A stretch of DNA of 64,000 bases from Celeribacter baekdonensis (GTDB lineage: Bacteria > Pseudomonadota > Alphaproteobacteria > Rhodobacterales > Rhodobacteraceae), in the NCBI RefSeq assembly GCF_003047105.1, contig NZ_CP028475.1:558001-622000 (forward strand), written 5' to 3'. Made by a program: the position numbers and the translations under genes. How positions within the stretch are numbered: position 1 is the stretch's first letter; each line of letters starts with the position of its first letter. This document shows positions 51,888 through 61,748 of this stretch, one piece after another. The notes under the pieces are model-generated. The model did not search any database, was not told where the DNA came from, and saw only the letters and a program-made list of their open reading frames with translations.

Positions 51888-51911
51888 GTGTGCCATGTTT
51901 TGTGTGCCATG
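51884..51911. repeat. 14-bp perfect tandem repeat after cysE terminator
   Basis: TTTTGTGTGCCATG twice (51884-51897 and 51898-51911). The first copy begins in the terminator T run. Non-coding. Confidence 0.8.
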
Positions 51912-51956
51912 AAGGTGTCGTAAATGCGCGGTGAACTGTCTTCGCCGCGCGTTCAC

Positions 51957-53264
51957 TTACGCCAGCATCGCCACCGGATTCTCAAGATTATCAACGATGG
52001 CTTTGAGCAAATTCGCCCCCAAAGCCCCGTCAATCACCCGGTGATCCACAGACATCGTCACGCTCATCACGGTCGCAACTGTCAACTCGCCATCTTCGCC
52101 CACAACCGGCTTTTTCACACCTGCGCCGACAGCCAAAATGCCCGCATGCGGCGGGTTCACGATGGCGTCGAAATTGTCGATGCCGAACATGCCGAGGTTG
52201 GAGATTGCGAACGACCCCCCTTGGTATTCATGCGGCGCGAGCTTGCGGTCGCGGGCTCGGTGGGCGAGGTCCTTCATCTCTTTCGAGAGCGCTGAAAGGG
52301 ATTTCATGTCGGAGTCTCTGAGCACCGGCGTGAACAGCCCACCCTCAATTGCCACAGCCACAGCCACATCTGACGACTTCATCTGCAACACACGATCACC
52401 AGCCCAAACGGCGTTGGCCTCGGGGACCTCTTGCAGCGCATTGGCGACGGCTTTGATGATGAAATCATTGACCGAAAGTTTCACACCCTTGCCGGTGAGC
52501 TGATGGTTCAACTCAGCGCGGAATTTCAGCAATGCGTCGAGTTTGATGTCGCGGCGCAGGTAGAAATGCGGGATGGTCTGTTTCGCTTCGGTCAAACGCG
52601 CGGCAATGGTTTTGCGCATGCCGTCGAGTTTGATCTCCTCGTAGTCGCGATCCGCGTACATCTTCGCAACCATATCGGCGGTCGGACCCGTTGGAGCCGC
52701 TTTCGCAGGGGCGGCCTCGGTGGTTGCGGAGGCTTTCGGAGCCTCCGCTTTCGGTGCCGCCGTGGCGTTTTCAACATCGGCTTTCACGATCCGGCCTTTC
52801 GGGCCAGATCCGCTCATGGTGGCCAGATCGAGACCCTTTTGCGCCGCAATCCGACGCGCCAAAGGTGAGGCAAAGATGCGCTCGCCGGAGGCCGCAACCG
52901 GAGCTGCCGGGGCAGGGGCCGCAGCACTGACCTCTGCCTTCGGAGCCTCCGCCGGAGCCGTTTCTGTCGCCGCGGCAGGGGCGGGAGCCGCCCCCATGTT
53001 GCCCATCGCAGAGGCGTCTTCGCCCTCTTCCAACAGGATCGCGATGGCCACATTGACCTTCACGCCCTCAGTGCCTTCTGACACAAGGATCTTGCCGATG
53101 ACACCTTCGTCCACCGCCTCGAATTCCATCGTCGCCTTGTCGGTTTCGATCTCTGCGATCACATCGCCAGAGGTGACCGTGTCGCCCTCTTTGACCAACC
53201 ATTTCGCCAAAGTGCCTTCCTCCATCGTCGGGGAGAGCGCGGGCATAAGTAGTTCAATTGCCAT
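51957..53264 (-). CDS. pdhC: Pyruvate dehydrogenase E2, dihydrolipoamide acetyltransferase
   Basis: The core of the pyruvate dehydrogenase complex. 435 aa: an N-terminal lipoyl domain (lipoylated lysine in [13 protein letters not shown], about residue 42), an Ala/Pro linker, an E1/E3-binding domain ([17 protein letters not shown], about 130-165), a second linker and the catalytic domain with DHRVIDGA (about 408). Last of pdhA-pdhB-pdhC on the minus strand. The lipoyl domain is nearly identical to that of PdhB. Confidence 0.96.
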   Translation of the reverse strand: MAIELLMPALSPTMEEGTLAKWLVKEGDTVTSGDVIAEIETDKATMEFEAVDEGVIGKILVSEGTEGVKVNVAIAILLEEGEDASAMGNMGAAPAPAAATETAPAEAPKAEVSAAAPAPAAPVAASGERIFASPLARRIAAQKGLDLATMSGSGPKGRIVKADVENATAAPKAEAPKASATTEAAPAKAAPTGPTADMVAKMYADRDYEEIKLDGMRKTIAARLTEAKQTIPHFYLRRDIKLDALLKFRAELNHQLTGKGVKLSVNDFIIKAVANALQEVPEANAVWAGDRVLQMKSSDVAVAVAIEGGLFTPVLRDSDMKSLSALSKEMKDLAHRARDRKLAPHEYQGGSFAISNLGMFGIDNFDAIVNPPHAGILAVGAGVKKPVVGEDGELTVATVMSVTMSVDHRVIDGALGANLLKAIVDNLENPVAMLA

Positions 53265-53276
53265 TGTCTTTTCTCC

Positions 53277-54650
53277 TTAACGGTAGGTGACGTCTTTGAC
53301 GGCCTGGATCACGTCAGCCGTGGTCACAAGCGCGAGTTTTTCCAAATTGGCGGCGTAGGGCATTGGCACATCTTTGCCCGCACAGGTGATCACCGGCGCG
53401 TCGAGATAATCAAACGCCTTTTGCATGATCACAGACGAGATGTGATTGCCGATGGAGCCCACTGGGAAGCCTTCTTCGACGGTCACGCAGCGGTTGGTCT
53501 TCATCACCGAGGCAATCACCGTGTCATAGTCGATCGGGCGCAGGGTGCGCAGGTCGATGACCTCGGCGGAGATGCCCTCTTCGGCCAGTTTGTCGGCGGC
53601 TTCCAACGCATAGGTCATGCCGATGCCAAAGGAGACGATGGTCACATCCGTGCCCTCGCGCCAAATCCGCGCCTTGCCGAACGGGATGGTGAAATCGTCC
53701 ATCACCGGCACTTCAAACGACTTCCCATAAAGGATTTCGTTTTCGAGAAAGATCACCGGGTTCGGATCGCGGATCGCGGTTTTCATCAGGCCTTTATAGT
53801 CGGCTGCCGAGTAAGGCATGACCACTTTCAGACCCGGAATATGCGCATACCATGCGGCATAACATTGCGAGTGCTGTGCGCCCACACGAGCGGCTGCACC
53901 GTTCGGACCCCGAAACACCATCGGTGCGCCCATCTGACCGCCAGACATATATAGCGTCTTGGCGGCAGAGTTGATCAGGTGATCAATCGCCTGCATTGCA
54001 AAGTTAAAGGTCATGAATTCAACGATCGGCCGCAAGCCACCAAAGGCCGCGCCCGTTGCGATCCCGGCAAAGCCGTGCTCGGTGATTGGCGTGTCGATGA
54101 TGCGTTTCGAACCAAACTCGTCCAACATGCCTTGGGAGATTTTATAGGCGCCTTGGTATTCGGCCACCTCTTCGCCCATCAAAAACACGCTGTCGTCGCG
54201 ACGCATCTCTTCGGACATCGCGTCACGCAAGGCTTCGCGCACCGTTTGTTGTTTCATCTCCGTGCCAGCCGGGTAATCCGGCTCAACCGCTTTCGATACA
54301 ATCGGTGCGGCGGCCTTGGCGGGCGCTTTGGTCGGGGCAGGGGCCGCAGCCTCAACCGGTGCCGCCTCTTCAGACGGGGCAGAGGCAGACAGGTCGGAGG
54401 CGTCTTCGCCCTCTTCCACGAGGATCGCGATCGGGGTGTTCACTTTCACACCCTCCGTGCCTTCCGCGATCAGGATTTTCCCCATGATCCCTTCGTCCAC
54501 GGCTTCGAATTCCATCGTTGCCTTGTCGGTTTCAATTTCCGCGATAATGTCGCCGGAGGACACTGTGTCCCCCTCTTTGACGAGCCATTTCGCAAGCGTG
54601 CCTTCCTCCATGGTTGGAGACAGCGCGGGCATCAGCAGTTCGGTAGCCAT
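53277..54650 (-). CDS. pdhB: Pyruvate dehydrogenase E1 beta with N-terminal lipoyl domain
   Basis: 457 aa: lipoyl domain (about 1-80, lysine in [10 protein letters not shown]), Ala/Pro/Glu linker (about 85-125), then the transketolase-like E1 beta part starting near [21 protein letters not shown]. It has [21 protein letters not shown] and the C-terminal [16 protein letters not shown]1 beta normally lacks a lipoyl domain; the added domain is a feature of alphaproteobacteria. It works with PdhA in decarboxylating pyruvate. Confidence 0.96.
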   Translation of the reverse strand: MATELLMPALSPTMEEGTLAKWLVKEGDTVSSGDIIAEIETDKATMEFEAVDEGIMGKILIAEGTEGVKVNTPIAILVEEGEDASDLSASAPSEEAAPVEAAAPAPTKAPAKAAAPIVSKAVEPDYPAGTEMKQQTVREALRDAMSEEMRRDDSVFLMGEEVAEYQGAYKISQGMLDEFGSKRIIDTPITEHGFAGIATGAAFGGLRPIVEFMTFNFAMQAIDHLINSAAKTLYMSGGQMGAPMVFRGPNGAAARVGAQHSQCYAAWYAHIPGLKVVMPYSAADYKGLMKTAIRDPNPVIFLENEILYGKSFEVPVMDDFTIPFGKARIWREGTDVTIVSFGIGMTYALEAADKLAEEGISAEVIDLRTLRPIDYDTVIASVMKTNRCVTVEEGFPVGSIGNHISSVIMQKAFDYLDAPVITCAGKDVPMPYAANLEKLALVTTADVIQAVKDVTYR

Positions 54651-54669
54651 TGTCGTCTATCCTCCCAAA

Positions 54670-55695
54670 TCAGGCGTCATGCTGCGGAATTTCATCCGCA
54701 TAAATGTCAGTCCAAAGTTCGCTCAGCGCCGGTTCCGGGCTTTCTTTCGCGAACTCAGCAGAGGCGTTCACCACCGCTTTGATGTCTTTGTCGATGGCTT
54801 TGAGATCGTCTTCCGTGGCGTGGTTGCCGGTCAACAGAATGGACCGCACGGCCTCAATCGGATCGCGCTCTTCACGCATCTTTTGGACCTCTTCGCGGGT
54901 CCGGTATTTCGCCGGGTCGGACATCGAGTGGCCACGATAGCGATAGGTTTTGACTTCAAGAATGTAGGGGCCTTTGCCTGCGCGGCAATGCGCCACGGCG
55001 CGCTCTGAGGCGTCTTTGACCGCCAAAACATCCATGCCGTCGACCTCTTCGCCTTCGATCCCGTAGGCTGCTCCGCGACCCCAATAGCTTGGCGATTTGG
55101 TCGAGCGTTGGGTCGAGGTGCCCATGGCGTATTGGTTGTTTTCGATGACGAAAATCACCGGCAAATCCCAAATTTCGGCCATGTTATAGGTCTCAGCAAC
55201 CTGACCTTGGTTCGCTGCGCCATCGCCAAAATAGGCGAAGGTCACATTGTCATTGCCTTTGTATTTGTCGGAAAAGGCCAGCCCCGCACCCAGCGGCACT
55301 TGTGCGCCGACAATGCCATGGCCGCCATAGAAATGCTTCTCCTTCGAGAACATATGCATGGAGCCGCCTTTGCCTTTGGAATAACCGCCTTCGCGCCCGG
55401 TCAATTCGGCCATCACCCCTTTCGGGTCCATGCCGCAGGCCAACATATGGCCGTGGTCACGATACGAGGTGATGCGTTTGTCGCCCTCTTTGGTTGCGGC
55501 CTCAAGCCCAACCACAACCGCCTCTTGGCCGATGTAGAGGTGACAAAAACCGCCGATCAGGCCCATGCCATACAATTGGCCAGCCTTTTCTTCAAAACGG
55601 CGAATAAGAAGCATATCCTTGTAATAGGCGAGCAATTCGTCTTTTGAGACGTTCGCTTTGCTCGCCGGCGTGGATGCTGATTTCCGGGTTGCCAT
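54670..55695 (-). CDS. pdhA: Pyruvate dehydrogenase E1 alpha
   Basis: 341 aa: thiamine-diphosphate motif GDGAANQGQVAETYNMAEIW followed by IFVIENN, and the start-region IRRFEEKAGQLYGMG. Phosphate-loop GMDVLAVKDASERAV follows. The frame is open from 55809, but ATG 55695 has GGAGGAGGCC upstream and removes a cysteine-rich segment unlike E1 alpha. First gene of pdhABC; a perfect palindrome lies 25 bp before the start. Confidence 0.96.
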   Translation of the reverse strand: MATRKSASTPASKANVSKDELLAYYKDMLLIRRFEEKAGQLYGMGLIGGFCHLYIGQEAVVVGLEAATKEGDKRITSYRDHGHMLACGMDPKGVMAELTGREGGYSKGKGGSMHMFSKEKHFYGGHGIVGAQVPLGAGLAFSDKYKGNDNVTFAYFGDGAANQGQVAETYNMAEIWDLPVIFVIENNQYAMGTSTQRSTKSPSYWGRGAAYGIEGEEVDGMDVLAVKDASERAVAHCRAGKGPYILEVKTYRYRGHSMSDPAKYRTREEVQKMREERDPIEAVRSILLTGNHATEDDLKAIDKDIKAVVNASAEFAKESPEPALSELWTDIYADEIPQHDA

Positions 55696-55719
55696 ATGGC
55701 CTCCTCCTCCAAAGTCCGA

Positions 55720-55745
55720 CATATAGTTTAGTGTTAAACTATATG
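55720..55745. promoter_or_regulatory. Perfect 11-bp palindrome upstream of pdhA
   Basis: CATATAGTTTA (55720-55730), GTGT, TAAACTATATG (55735-55745). It lies 25 bp upstream of the pdhA start in a GC-rich setting, so a repressor site is likely. The motif does not match the enteric PdhR box. Confidence 0.7.
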
Positions 55746-55852
55746 ATACAGACGCAACGTCACGAATGCACGGGTTTTTTGAGTTGCAATTTGGGATGCA
55801 GCTATGCACCTAAGGAATGGCTTTGTCTGGGGGATGGCTATGTCTGGTGGCC

Positions 55853-56461
55853 TTAGCGACAGCTTATAAGCTGTGCCTCATAGCGCGCTGCGCGCACAGC
55901 GACCGCGTCGGCAGTACTCAAAAGCCAGGATTTGCTCAGGTGAGTGCCGCGACGGTAGCCCGTTCGGCCTTCGTGATAGGCCAGATAGCTGTTGCGGGCG
56001 TCGCTGTTTGAAATGCCAAGGGCGGAGTTGTTGCCGCTGACATACCAACCGATGAAATCGGCGGCGTCTCGGATGTTGCTCCGGCTTGCGCCCGCGCGCC
56101 CCGGTCCATCGCGATACTCGTCCCATGTTCCGTCGAGCGCCTGCGCATAGCCGCGTGCCGAGCTGGCGCGGCCTTTGGGGATGATACCAAGGGCATAGCG
56201 CTTGGGCGGGCGGGCCGTCGCGCGAAAGGTGGATTCTTGATAAATCAACGCCATTTGCACCGGAATTGCGACGCCCCATTTGCGTTCTGACGCTTTGAGT
56301 GCCTGCCGATAATGCGGCCGTTCTTTGAAAATCGAACAGGCGTTTTCGGGGTCGCGTGGTGGAGTGCCTCCGCCGCTGCACGCCATGAGTGCGCCAAGCA
56401 AAAGGGCCGCAAATCCCAATTTGGAGCGGCGCGTCAGTCGGGTCGGAAACGTGGTTTTCAT
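55853..56461 (-). CDS. Lytic transglycosylase-type lipoprotein
   Basis: 202 aa. Lipoprotein signal LGFAALLLGALMAC (lipobox LMAC, cysteine about residue 28), then a lysozyme-like domain with the catalytic glutamate in MALIYQESTFRATARPP (about 72). GYAQALDGTWDEYRDGPGR and DAADFIGWYV follow, a layout common in Rhodobacterales. Start at 56461 is fixed by the signal peptide; an upstream open stretch overlaps ftsB. It lies between ftsB and pdhA, same strand. Confidence 0.85.
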   Translation of the reverse strand: MKTTFPTRLTRRSKLGFAALLLGALMACSGGGTPPRDPENACSIFKERPHYRQALKASERKWGVAIPVQMALIYQESTFRATARPPKRYALGIIPKGRASSARGYAQALDGTWDEYRDGPGRAGASRSNIRDAADFIGWYVSGNNSALGISNSDARNSYLAYHEGRTGYRRGTHLSKSWLLSTADAVAVRAARYEAQLISCR

Positions 56462-56519
56462 GTCGGGACTCGTTTTGCTCGTGTGTCCTTGGTGATCCGC
56501 CTTTGGGTCCGGCATTGGC

Positions 56520-56822
56520 TTAGCGAATGACGATCTCATCCGAACGCAGATAGCCCAAAATATCGCGGGCCTGTTCGTCCAGAAGGTCAAGATCAAGATA
56601 GCTGTCTGACAGGCGCATCGTTTTATTGCGCATCACCGCCAGATCGGCGTCAAGTTGGCCGCTCACCGTCTGCAAATCCGACAATTCAGCCTCGATTTGC
56701 AGGCGGCGAAAGAGCCCGTATTCACCCTGCACGGAGGCAAAAGTGAAATAGCCACCCAAGGTGACAATCACGCCAGTGTACAAAAGTACGGCCAGCGACG
56801 GACGTTTGCGCGGATGAGCCAT
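56520..56822 (-). CDS. ftsB: Cell division protein FtsB (septum formation initiator)
   Basis: 100 aa: one N-terminal helix (AVLLYTGVIVTLGGYFTFASV), then a coiled coil (EYGLFRRLQIEAELSDLQTV to DADLAVMRNKTMRL) and the short end LDEQARDILGYLRSDEIV, typical of FtsB/DivIC. Bridges the inner divisome proteins with FtsL and FtsQ. The ATG at 56822 is preferred over the upstream frame. Its place near pdhA is usual in alphaproteobacteria. Confidence 0.9.
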   Translation of the reverse strand: MAHPRKRPSLAVLLYTGVIVTLGGYFTFASVQGEYGLFRRLQIEAELSDLQTVSGQLDADLAVMRNKTMRLSDSYLDLDLLDEQARDILGYLRSDEIVIR

Positions 56823-57032
56823 GATAGGCTTCTTGCCTTTGTATGATAGGTGCTTTTGGCACCGGTACTGCCTCAAAACGGGCCACCTCATTGGTTGGGT
56901 CGCTCCGTAACTCTCTTATGACACAAGTGATTCGCTGTGTGAATCCCAAAAACGAATCATCGGCGGAAAAAAGCTCTCAAAAACAAATCGCCCCAGAATG
57001 GAGCGCTTTGCTGTCTTGTTATAGAGGCGGGC

Positions 57033-57926
57033 TCAGCCGGCGATGGAGGCGGCGTGGATGCTGTCCACGGCTACCTGCAGCATGGCGTCAAACTCCGCGT
57101 CGCTTTGTTTGGCGTTCAAGCCTTCGGACAGAGCGCGCGAGAAGGACGCGATCATGCCGGTGTTTTGGCTCAGGATGGCGTTGGCGTCATCGCGGGAATA
57201 GCCGCCTGAGAGGGCCACAACCTTCAAAACACGCGGGTGATCGACCAGCGGTTTGTAGAAATTCGCCACGGTGGGCAGCGACAGCTTCAACATCACCTTT
57301 TTGCTCTCATCCAAAGCGTCGAGATGGGCCAGAATTTCGTCACGCAGGATCGCTTCGGCCTCGGCCTTATCCGCAATGGTGATGGTCACTTCTGGCTCAA
57401 GGATTGGCATCAGACCCGCGGCAATCACTTGCTCGCCGATCTCAAATTGCTGCGCCACAACCGCTTTGATCCCAGCCGGGTTGGCGGCATTGATCACTGA
57501 GCGCTCTTTGGTGCCAAACACGCCCAATTTGAACGCGCGCGCCAAAAGGTCGTCCAGACCCGGCATCGGCTTCATCAATTGAACGCCATTTTCCTCGGAC
57601 TCAAGCCCTTTGTCGATTTTCAAAAACGGCACAACGCCCTTTTCTTCCCAAAGGTAATGCGAGGTCGGTTTGCCCGCCACATCGCGGTCCATCGTCATTT
57701 CAAACAGGATCGCACCGATCACTTTTTCGCCGGTAAACGCCGGAGATTGCATGATCCGCGACCGCATCGCATGCACCGCGTCAAACATTTCCGCTTCGCC
57801 GTTATAATCGCTTTCCTCAACGCCATAGAGTTTCAGCGCCTTGGGTGTCGAGCCACCCGATTGGTCCAGTGCTGCAATAAAGCCTTGGCCTTCGCTCATC
57901 TTGGCGGTCATTTGTTCAATAGACAT
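57033..57926 (-). CDS. fda: Fructose-bisphosphate aldolase, class I
   Basis: 297 aa: FIAALDQSGGSTPKAL near the N-terminus, PFLKIDKGLE with a family lysine, and the Schiff-base lysine in KKVMLKLSLPT. ALSGGYSRDDAN closes the barrel. Metal-independent class I form, splitting fructose 1,6-bisphosphate. ATG 57926 has GAGGAT upstream. Lies downstream of pgk but after its terminator. Confidence 0.92.
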   Translation of the reverse strand: MSIEQMTAKMSEGQGFIAALDQSGGSTPKALKLYGVEESDYNGEAEMFDAVHAMRSRIMQSPAFTGEKVIGAILFEMTMDRDVAGKPTSHYLWEEKGVVPFLKIDKGLESEENGVQLMKPMPGLDDLLARAFKLGVFGTKERSVINAANPAGIKAVVAQQFEIGEQVIAAGLMPILEPEVTITIADKAEAEAILRDEILAHLDALDESKKVMLKLSLPTVANFYKPLVDHPRVLKVVALSGGYSRDDANAILSQNTGMIASFSRALSEGLNAKQSDAEFDAMLQVAVDSIHAASIAG

Positions 57927-58169
57927 CTGTATCCTCTTTTGGCTCACTCGTTGCTCACTTGGCCCCTCATCAAAGGGGAGGCTGCGGGTCTTGCTCCGGG
58001 TTACCGTGCCCTGCGGTTTGTCGCAATCGTGGTGGCGCTAACATTTTGGATGATTGCGCTCACGGCCCCATCGCGTCACACCCTAGGCGTTTTTGCAGGC
58101 AAAGGATTTGATTTGGAGCAACAGAGGGCCACATCGTCGCCATGCAATCTCACAACAGCCCCCAAACGA

Positions 58170-58202
58170 AAAAAGGCCCCCCGGATCATCCGAGCGGGCC
58201 TT
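58170..58202 (-). terminator. Terminator of pgk
   Basis: AAGGCCC (58173-58179) pairs with GGGCCTT (58196-58202) with an inner CGGAT/ATCCG; read on the minus strand it ends in T6. The rest of the pgk-fda gap (57927-58169) holds the fda promoter and nothing else that I can see. Confidence 0.85.
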
Positions 58203-58225
58203 GTCATGTGTTGAATGCAGGACGT

Positions 58226-59413
58226 TTAACCGAGTGCCACAACCCCCGGAAGCGCTTTGCCTTCCATCCACTCAAGGAACGCGCCGCCTGCGGTTGAAAT
58301 ATAGGTGAACCCATCGGCAGAACCCGACATGTTGATCGCCGACACCGTGTCGCCGCCACCGGCCACCGAAATCAGCTTGCCGGCTTTGGTCTGCGCCTCG
58401 ATTTCCGCCAACATCGCGAAGGTGCCGGTGTGGAATGGGGTCAATTCAAACACGCCCAGCGGGCCATTCATGATCAATGTTTTTGCCTCGTCAATGATCT
58501 CGTTGATGCGTTTGACCGACGATGGCCCGGCATCAAAAATCATTGCATCGCTCGGACATTCTGTCACCGGAACGACCTCATTGGCCGCATTCGCTTTGAA
58601 TTCGCGCGCCACGACCACGTCGATGGGCAACACAATCTCACACCCCGCCTCATCGGCCTTTTTCACGATCTCAAGCGCGGTTTCCGCCAGATCATGTTCG
58701 CACAAGGATTTGCCAACATCGACGCCCTCTGCGGCCAGAAATGTGTTGGCCATGCCGCCGCCGATGATGAGATAATCGACCTTGCGCACGAGATTTCCCA
58801 ACAAATCCAGTTTGGTGGACACTTTCGCCCCACCGACCACAGCCACCACCGGACGCTCCGGCGTGGCCAAAGCGGCCTCAAGCGCGGAAAGTTCCGCCTG
58901 CATCAACCGACCAGCGCAGCAGGGTAGAAGTTTTGCCAAGGCTTCGGTCGAGGCATGAGCGCGGTGTGCGGCCGAGAAGGCGTCATTGACATAGACATCG
59001 CCCAAAGCGGCCAGGGAGGCGGCGAATTGCGGATCATTCTTGGTCTCACCCTCATGGAATCGGGTGTTTTCCAGCAAAAGCACCTCACCCACACCAAGCT
59101 CGGCCACCGCCGTTTTCGCCGGGGCGCCAATGCAGTCGCTGGAAAATTTCACCGGCACACCCAAGACTTTCGCCACGGCATCCGTGATCAACCCAAGGCT
59201 CATCTCGGGGACAACCTGACCTTTGGGGCGACCAAAATGCGCCATCAACACAGGTTTGCCGCCTTTGGCCAAAATATCGTCGATCGTTGGTTTGATCCGT
59301 TCGATCCGGGTGGCGTCGGTGACATGGCCCGCCTCAAAGGGGACGTTGATGTCCACCCGTGTGAGCACCACTTTGCCGTCCAAATCCATGTCGTCGAGGG
59401 TTTTCCATGCCAT
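58226..59413 (-). CDS. pgk: Phosphoglycerate kinase
   Basis: 395 aa: [19 protein letters not shown] at the start, HFGRPKG, the ENTRFHEGE motif, [13 protein letters not shown] and the C-terminal GGGDTVSAI (nucleotide loop). Makes ATP and 3-phosphoglycerate in glycolysis. Frame is open from 59482 but ATG 59413 ([14 protein letters not shown]) is the family start. Upstream of fda, same strand. Confidence 0.96.
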   Translation of the reverse strand: MAWKTLDDMDLDGKVVLTRVDINVPFEAGHVTDATRIERIKPTIDDILAKGGKPVLMAHFGRPKGQVVPEMSLGLITDAVAKVLGVPVKFSSDCIGAPAKTAVAELGVGEVLLLENTRFHEGETKNDPQFAASLAALGDVYVNDAFSAAHRAHASTEALAKLLPCCAGRLMQAELSALEAALATPERPVVAVVGGAKVSTKLDLLGNLVRKVDYLIIGGGMANTFLAAEGVDVGKSLCEHDLAETALEIVKKADEAGCEIVLPIDVVVAREFKANAANEVVPVTECPSDAMIFDAGPSSVKRINEIIDEAKTLIMNGPLGVFELTPFHTGTFAMLAEIEAQTKAGKLISVAGGGDTVSAINMSGSADGFTYISTAGGAFLEWMEGKALPGVVALG

Positions 59414-59574
59414 GTTTGCGTCCTTTCGGGGAGGTTGCAGCATCTTTGGCCCTTGTTTGCGCTTTAGACACGCTTTCGTCAACTCTGGGTTACCCCACTG
59501 CGCACTCTTGCCTCTTTCCCTCGCGCGCGTGCCGCTTTAGAGTGCGCTGAATTTATGATGGTGAGGAGGCTTCC

Positions 59575-60081
59575 ATGGCCGAAATTAAAGATCCCGAAAA
59601 CACGATTATCCTGACGCTTGAAAATGGCGAAGTGGTCATCGAGCTGATGCCTGAAATCGCGCCGAAACATTGCGACCGGATGAAAGAACTGGCCCGTTCC
59701 GGTGCCTATGATGGCGTTGTGTTCCACCGCGTGATTGACGGATTCATGGCCCAAACCGGCGATGTGCAATTTGGCAACAAAACCAAAGACTACGAGCCGC
59801 GTCGCGCTGGCACGGGCGCGTCCGATCTGCCCAATGTTGAGGCCGAATTCTCCGGTATTCCGCATGATCGCGGCACCATCGGTGCAGCCCGCGCCCAAAA
59901 CCCGAACTCTGCCAACTCGCAGTTTTTCATCAACTTTTCCGACAACCATTTCCTCAATCGCCAATACACGGTCTATGGTCGGGTGATTTCGGGCATGGAC
60001 GCCGTGGATAAAATCACCCGTGGCGAGCCGCCGCGCGACCCCGATGTCATGGTCTCCATGAAGGTGGCCGCCGATGTTTAA
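59575..60081 (+). CDS. ppiB: Cyclophilin-type peptidyl-prolyl isomerase (cytoplasmic)
   Basis: 168 aa without signal peptide. VVFHRVIDGFMAQTGDVQFG is the cyclophilin core with the catalytic arginine, and NSANSQFFINFSDNHFLN the second motif. Overlaps the next gene by 8 bp, so it forms a pair with the exported copy. Confidence 0.94.
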   Translation: MAEIKDPENTIILTLENGEVVIELMPEIAPKHCDRMKELARSGAYDGVVFHRVIDGFMAQTGDVQFGNKTKDYEPRRAGTGASDLPNVEAEFSGIPHDRGTIGAARAQNPNSANSQFFINFSDNHFLNRQYTVYGRVISGMDAVDKITRGEPPRDPDVMVSMKVAADV

Positions 60082-60634
60082 ATCCGCTCTGACAGCTCTG
60101 GCCATTTGCGTGGCCGCGCCGAGCTTTGCGACGGGTCTCGACATCACGGTTGAAGGCGAGGCCAATGGCGTGGTTCATATCGACCTGTTCGACGATGTGG
60201 CCCCCGGTCATGTCGCTCAAATCACCGCTCTGGCCAATGAAGGTGCCTATGACAATGTGGTGTTTCACCGCGTGATCGACGGTTTCATGGCGCAGACCGG
60301 AGATGTCGAATTTGGCAAAATGGACAAAGACGGCTTTTCTATGCAGATGGCCGGACGTGGCGGGTCGCATTTTGATGATTTGAAAGCCGAGTTTTCCGAC
60401 AAAAGCTTTGACACCGGCGTCGTCGGCATGGCGCGGTCGCAAAACCCGAACAGCGCCAATGCCCAGTTCTTCATCATGTTTGCTCCCGCGCCGCATCTTG
60501 ATGGTCAATACACGGTGGTTGGTCAGGTGACCCAAGGGATGGATGTGGTCAACGCGATCAAGCGCGGCACAGGTCCAAACGGGGCCGTGATCGGCGCACC
60601 GGATGTGATGAAATCGGTCAAAGTCACCGATTGA
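60074..60634 (+). CDS. Cyclophilin-type peptidyl-prolyl isomerase (periplasmic)
   Basis: 186 aa with Sec signal peptide (MFKSALTALAICVAAPSFA). Core VVFHRVIDGFMAQTGDVEFG and NSANAQFFIMFAPAPHLDGQ. Closely related to the upstream cyclophilin, so this pair is probably a tandem duplication in which one copy gained an export signal. Confidence 0.93.
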   Translation: MFKSALTALAICVAAPSFATGLDITVEGEANGVVHIDLFDDVAPGHVAQITALANEGAYDNVVFHRVIDGFMAQTGDVEFGKMDKDGFSMQMAGRGGSHFDDLKAEFSDKSFDTGVVGMARSQNPNSANAQFFIMFAPAPHLDGQYTVVGQVTQGMDVVNAIKRGTGPNGAVIGAPDVMKSVKVTD

Positions 60635-60657
60635 GCCAAGACAAAATTGAAACGATC

Positions 60658-60681
60658 AAAGGGCGCTTTCGGGCGCCCTTT
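60658..60681. terminator. Terminator between cyclophilin pair and outer-membrane protein
   Basis: AAAGGGCGC (60658-60666) pairs with GCGCCCTTT (60673-60681). Convergent genes, so it may act both ways; T runs are short. Confidence 0.75.
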
Positions 60682-60696
60682 GATATGCGCAGCCGC

Positions 60697-61602
60697 TTAA
60701 AATTCGAACCGCAATCCCGCCATAAACGCGCTTTGCGTGTCCGTATAGGACGCCGCCGCATTCAAAGACCATGCCTCGCCAAGCCCGACCTGCGCCCCCA
60801 GCGCCACAAGCGCTTGATCCGGGTCCGAGAGCGGCACAGAGAGGATCTCGCTCAGGGTCACACGCGCCCCAACCGGATGGCGATAGGCCAGCTCAAATTC
60901 CGTGCCCGCCGCATTGGCCCCGCTATAAAACAGGCCTGCTGAGGCCGCGCCTTGCCCAATGTCGCGGTTCAGTTGCAGTTTCGCATTGGCTTTGGTCCTG
61001 TCGCCATCGACCAGTTCAAGGGCGGCCTCGACGCTCATATCGGAGAGATCCATACGCCCGGCGACACCTAAGATGTAGACGTCATAGTCATCAATGTAAT
61101 GCAGCGACATCGCCGCGCCGTCGCGGGTGTAAGAGGCCCCAAGCGGCAGGTATTTCTGCTCGGTGATCGTGCCATCCGTGGCGCGGCTGAGGCCCATATC
61201 ACTGCGTTCAAGGGCCGCCGACAGAAACACATCGGTGAGGGCGGGGCGGGCAAAGAGATCATAGGCCGGACGCGGATTGCCAACTGAAAACCGTTCCCCT
61301 TGTGCGGTTGTCCAGGTGACAGCGGCGTAGGTCTCGTGCAGGCGTCCAAGACTGCCAAACGCACCAAAGCTCAGGCCTAGGCCATCCCCGGGCGTCGACC
61401 AAGTGCCATTGCCGCCGAAGGTCAGGCCCTCGTCCTTTGAACTGTGATCAAGCCCATCCGTGGCACCCAACATCACCCAACCCTCGCCAAGCAACCAAGA
61501 CTCCGCACGTGCGGTGCCGGTCAGTGATGCGCCAAGGCACAGGCCGAACCAAAGAGAGGTGAGCGCAATCTGGGCGCGGTGAGAGGATTTGCAACAGGTC
61601 AT
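60697..61602 (-). CDS. Outer-membrane beta-barrel protein, unknown specificity
   Basis: 301 aa. A signal peptide (LTSLWFGLCLGASLTGTARA) is followed by repeated amphipathic strands (YAAVTWTTAQGERFSVGNPRP, ASYTRDGAAMSLHYIDDYDV) and a C-terminal FMAGLRFEF, the phenylalanine end of barrels. Porin-like but not assigned to a family. ATG at 61602 is chosen from the signal peptide; the frame extends to 61734. Confidence 0.75.
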   Translation of the reverse strand: MTCCKSSHRAQIALTSLWFGLCLGASLTGTARAESWLLGEGWVMLGATDGLDHSSKDEGLTFGGNGTWSTPGDGLGLSFGAFGSLGRLHETYAAVTWTTAQGERFSVGNPRPAYDLFARPALTDVFLSAALERSDMGLSRATDGTITEQKYLPLGASYTRDGAAMSLHYIDDYDVYILGVAGRMDLSDMSVEAALELVDGDRTKANAKLQLNRDIGQGAASAGLFYSGANAAGTEFELAYRHPVGARVTLSEILSVPLSDPDQALVALGAQVGLGEAWSLNAAASYTDTQSAFMAGLRFEF

Positions 61603-61748
61603 AGACCCAATATGTCCTGTGCCGCCATCGCATTCAAGTTTCAGTGATGCGGTCTGTGTGCACATTCGAGTGAAGCATAAAAATGCCGCGCCCAGTTGGA
61701 AAAGGGCGCGGCAGAGTGTTCGTTTTATGGTCAAATCCGACCGGTGTT

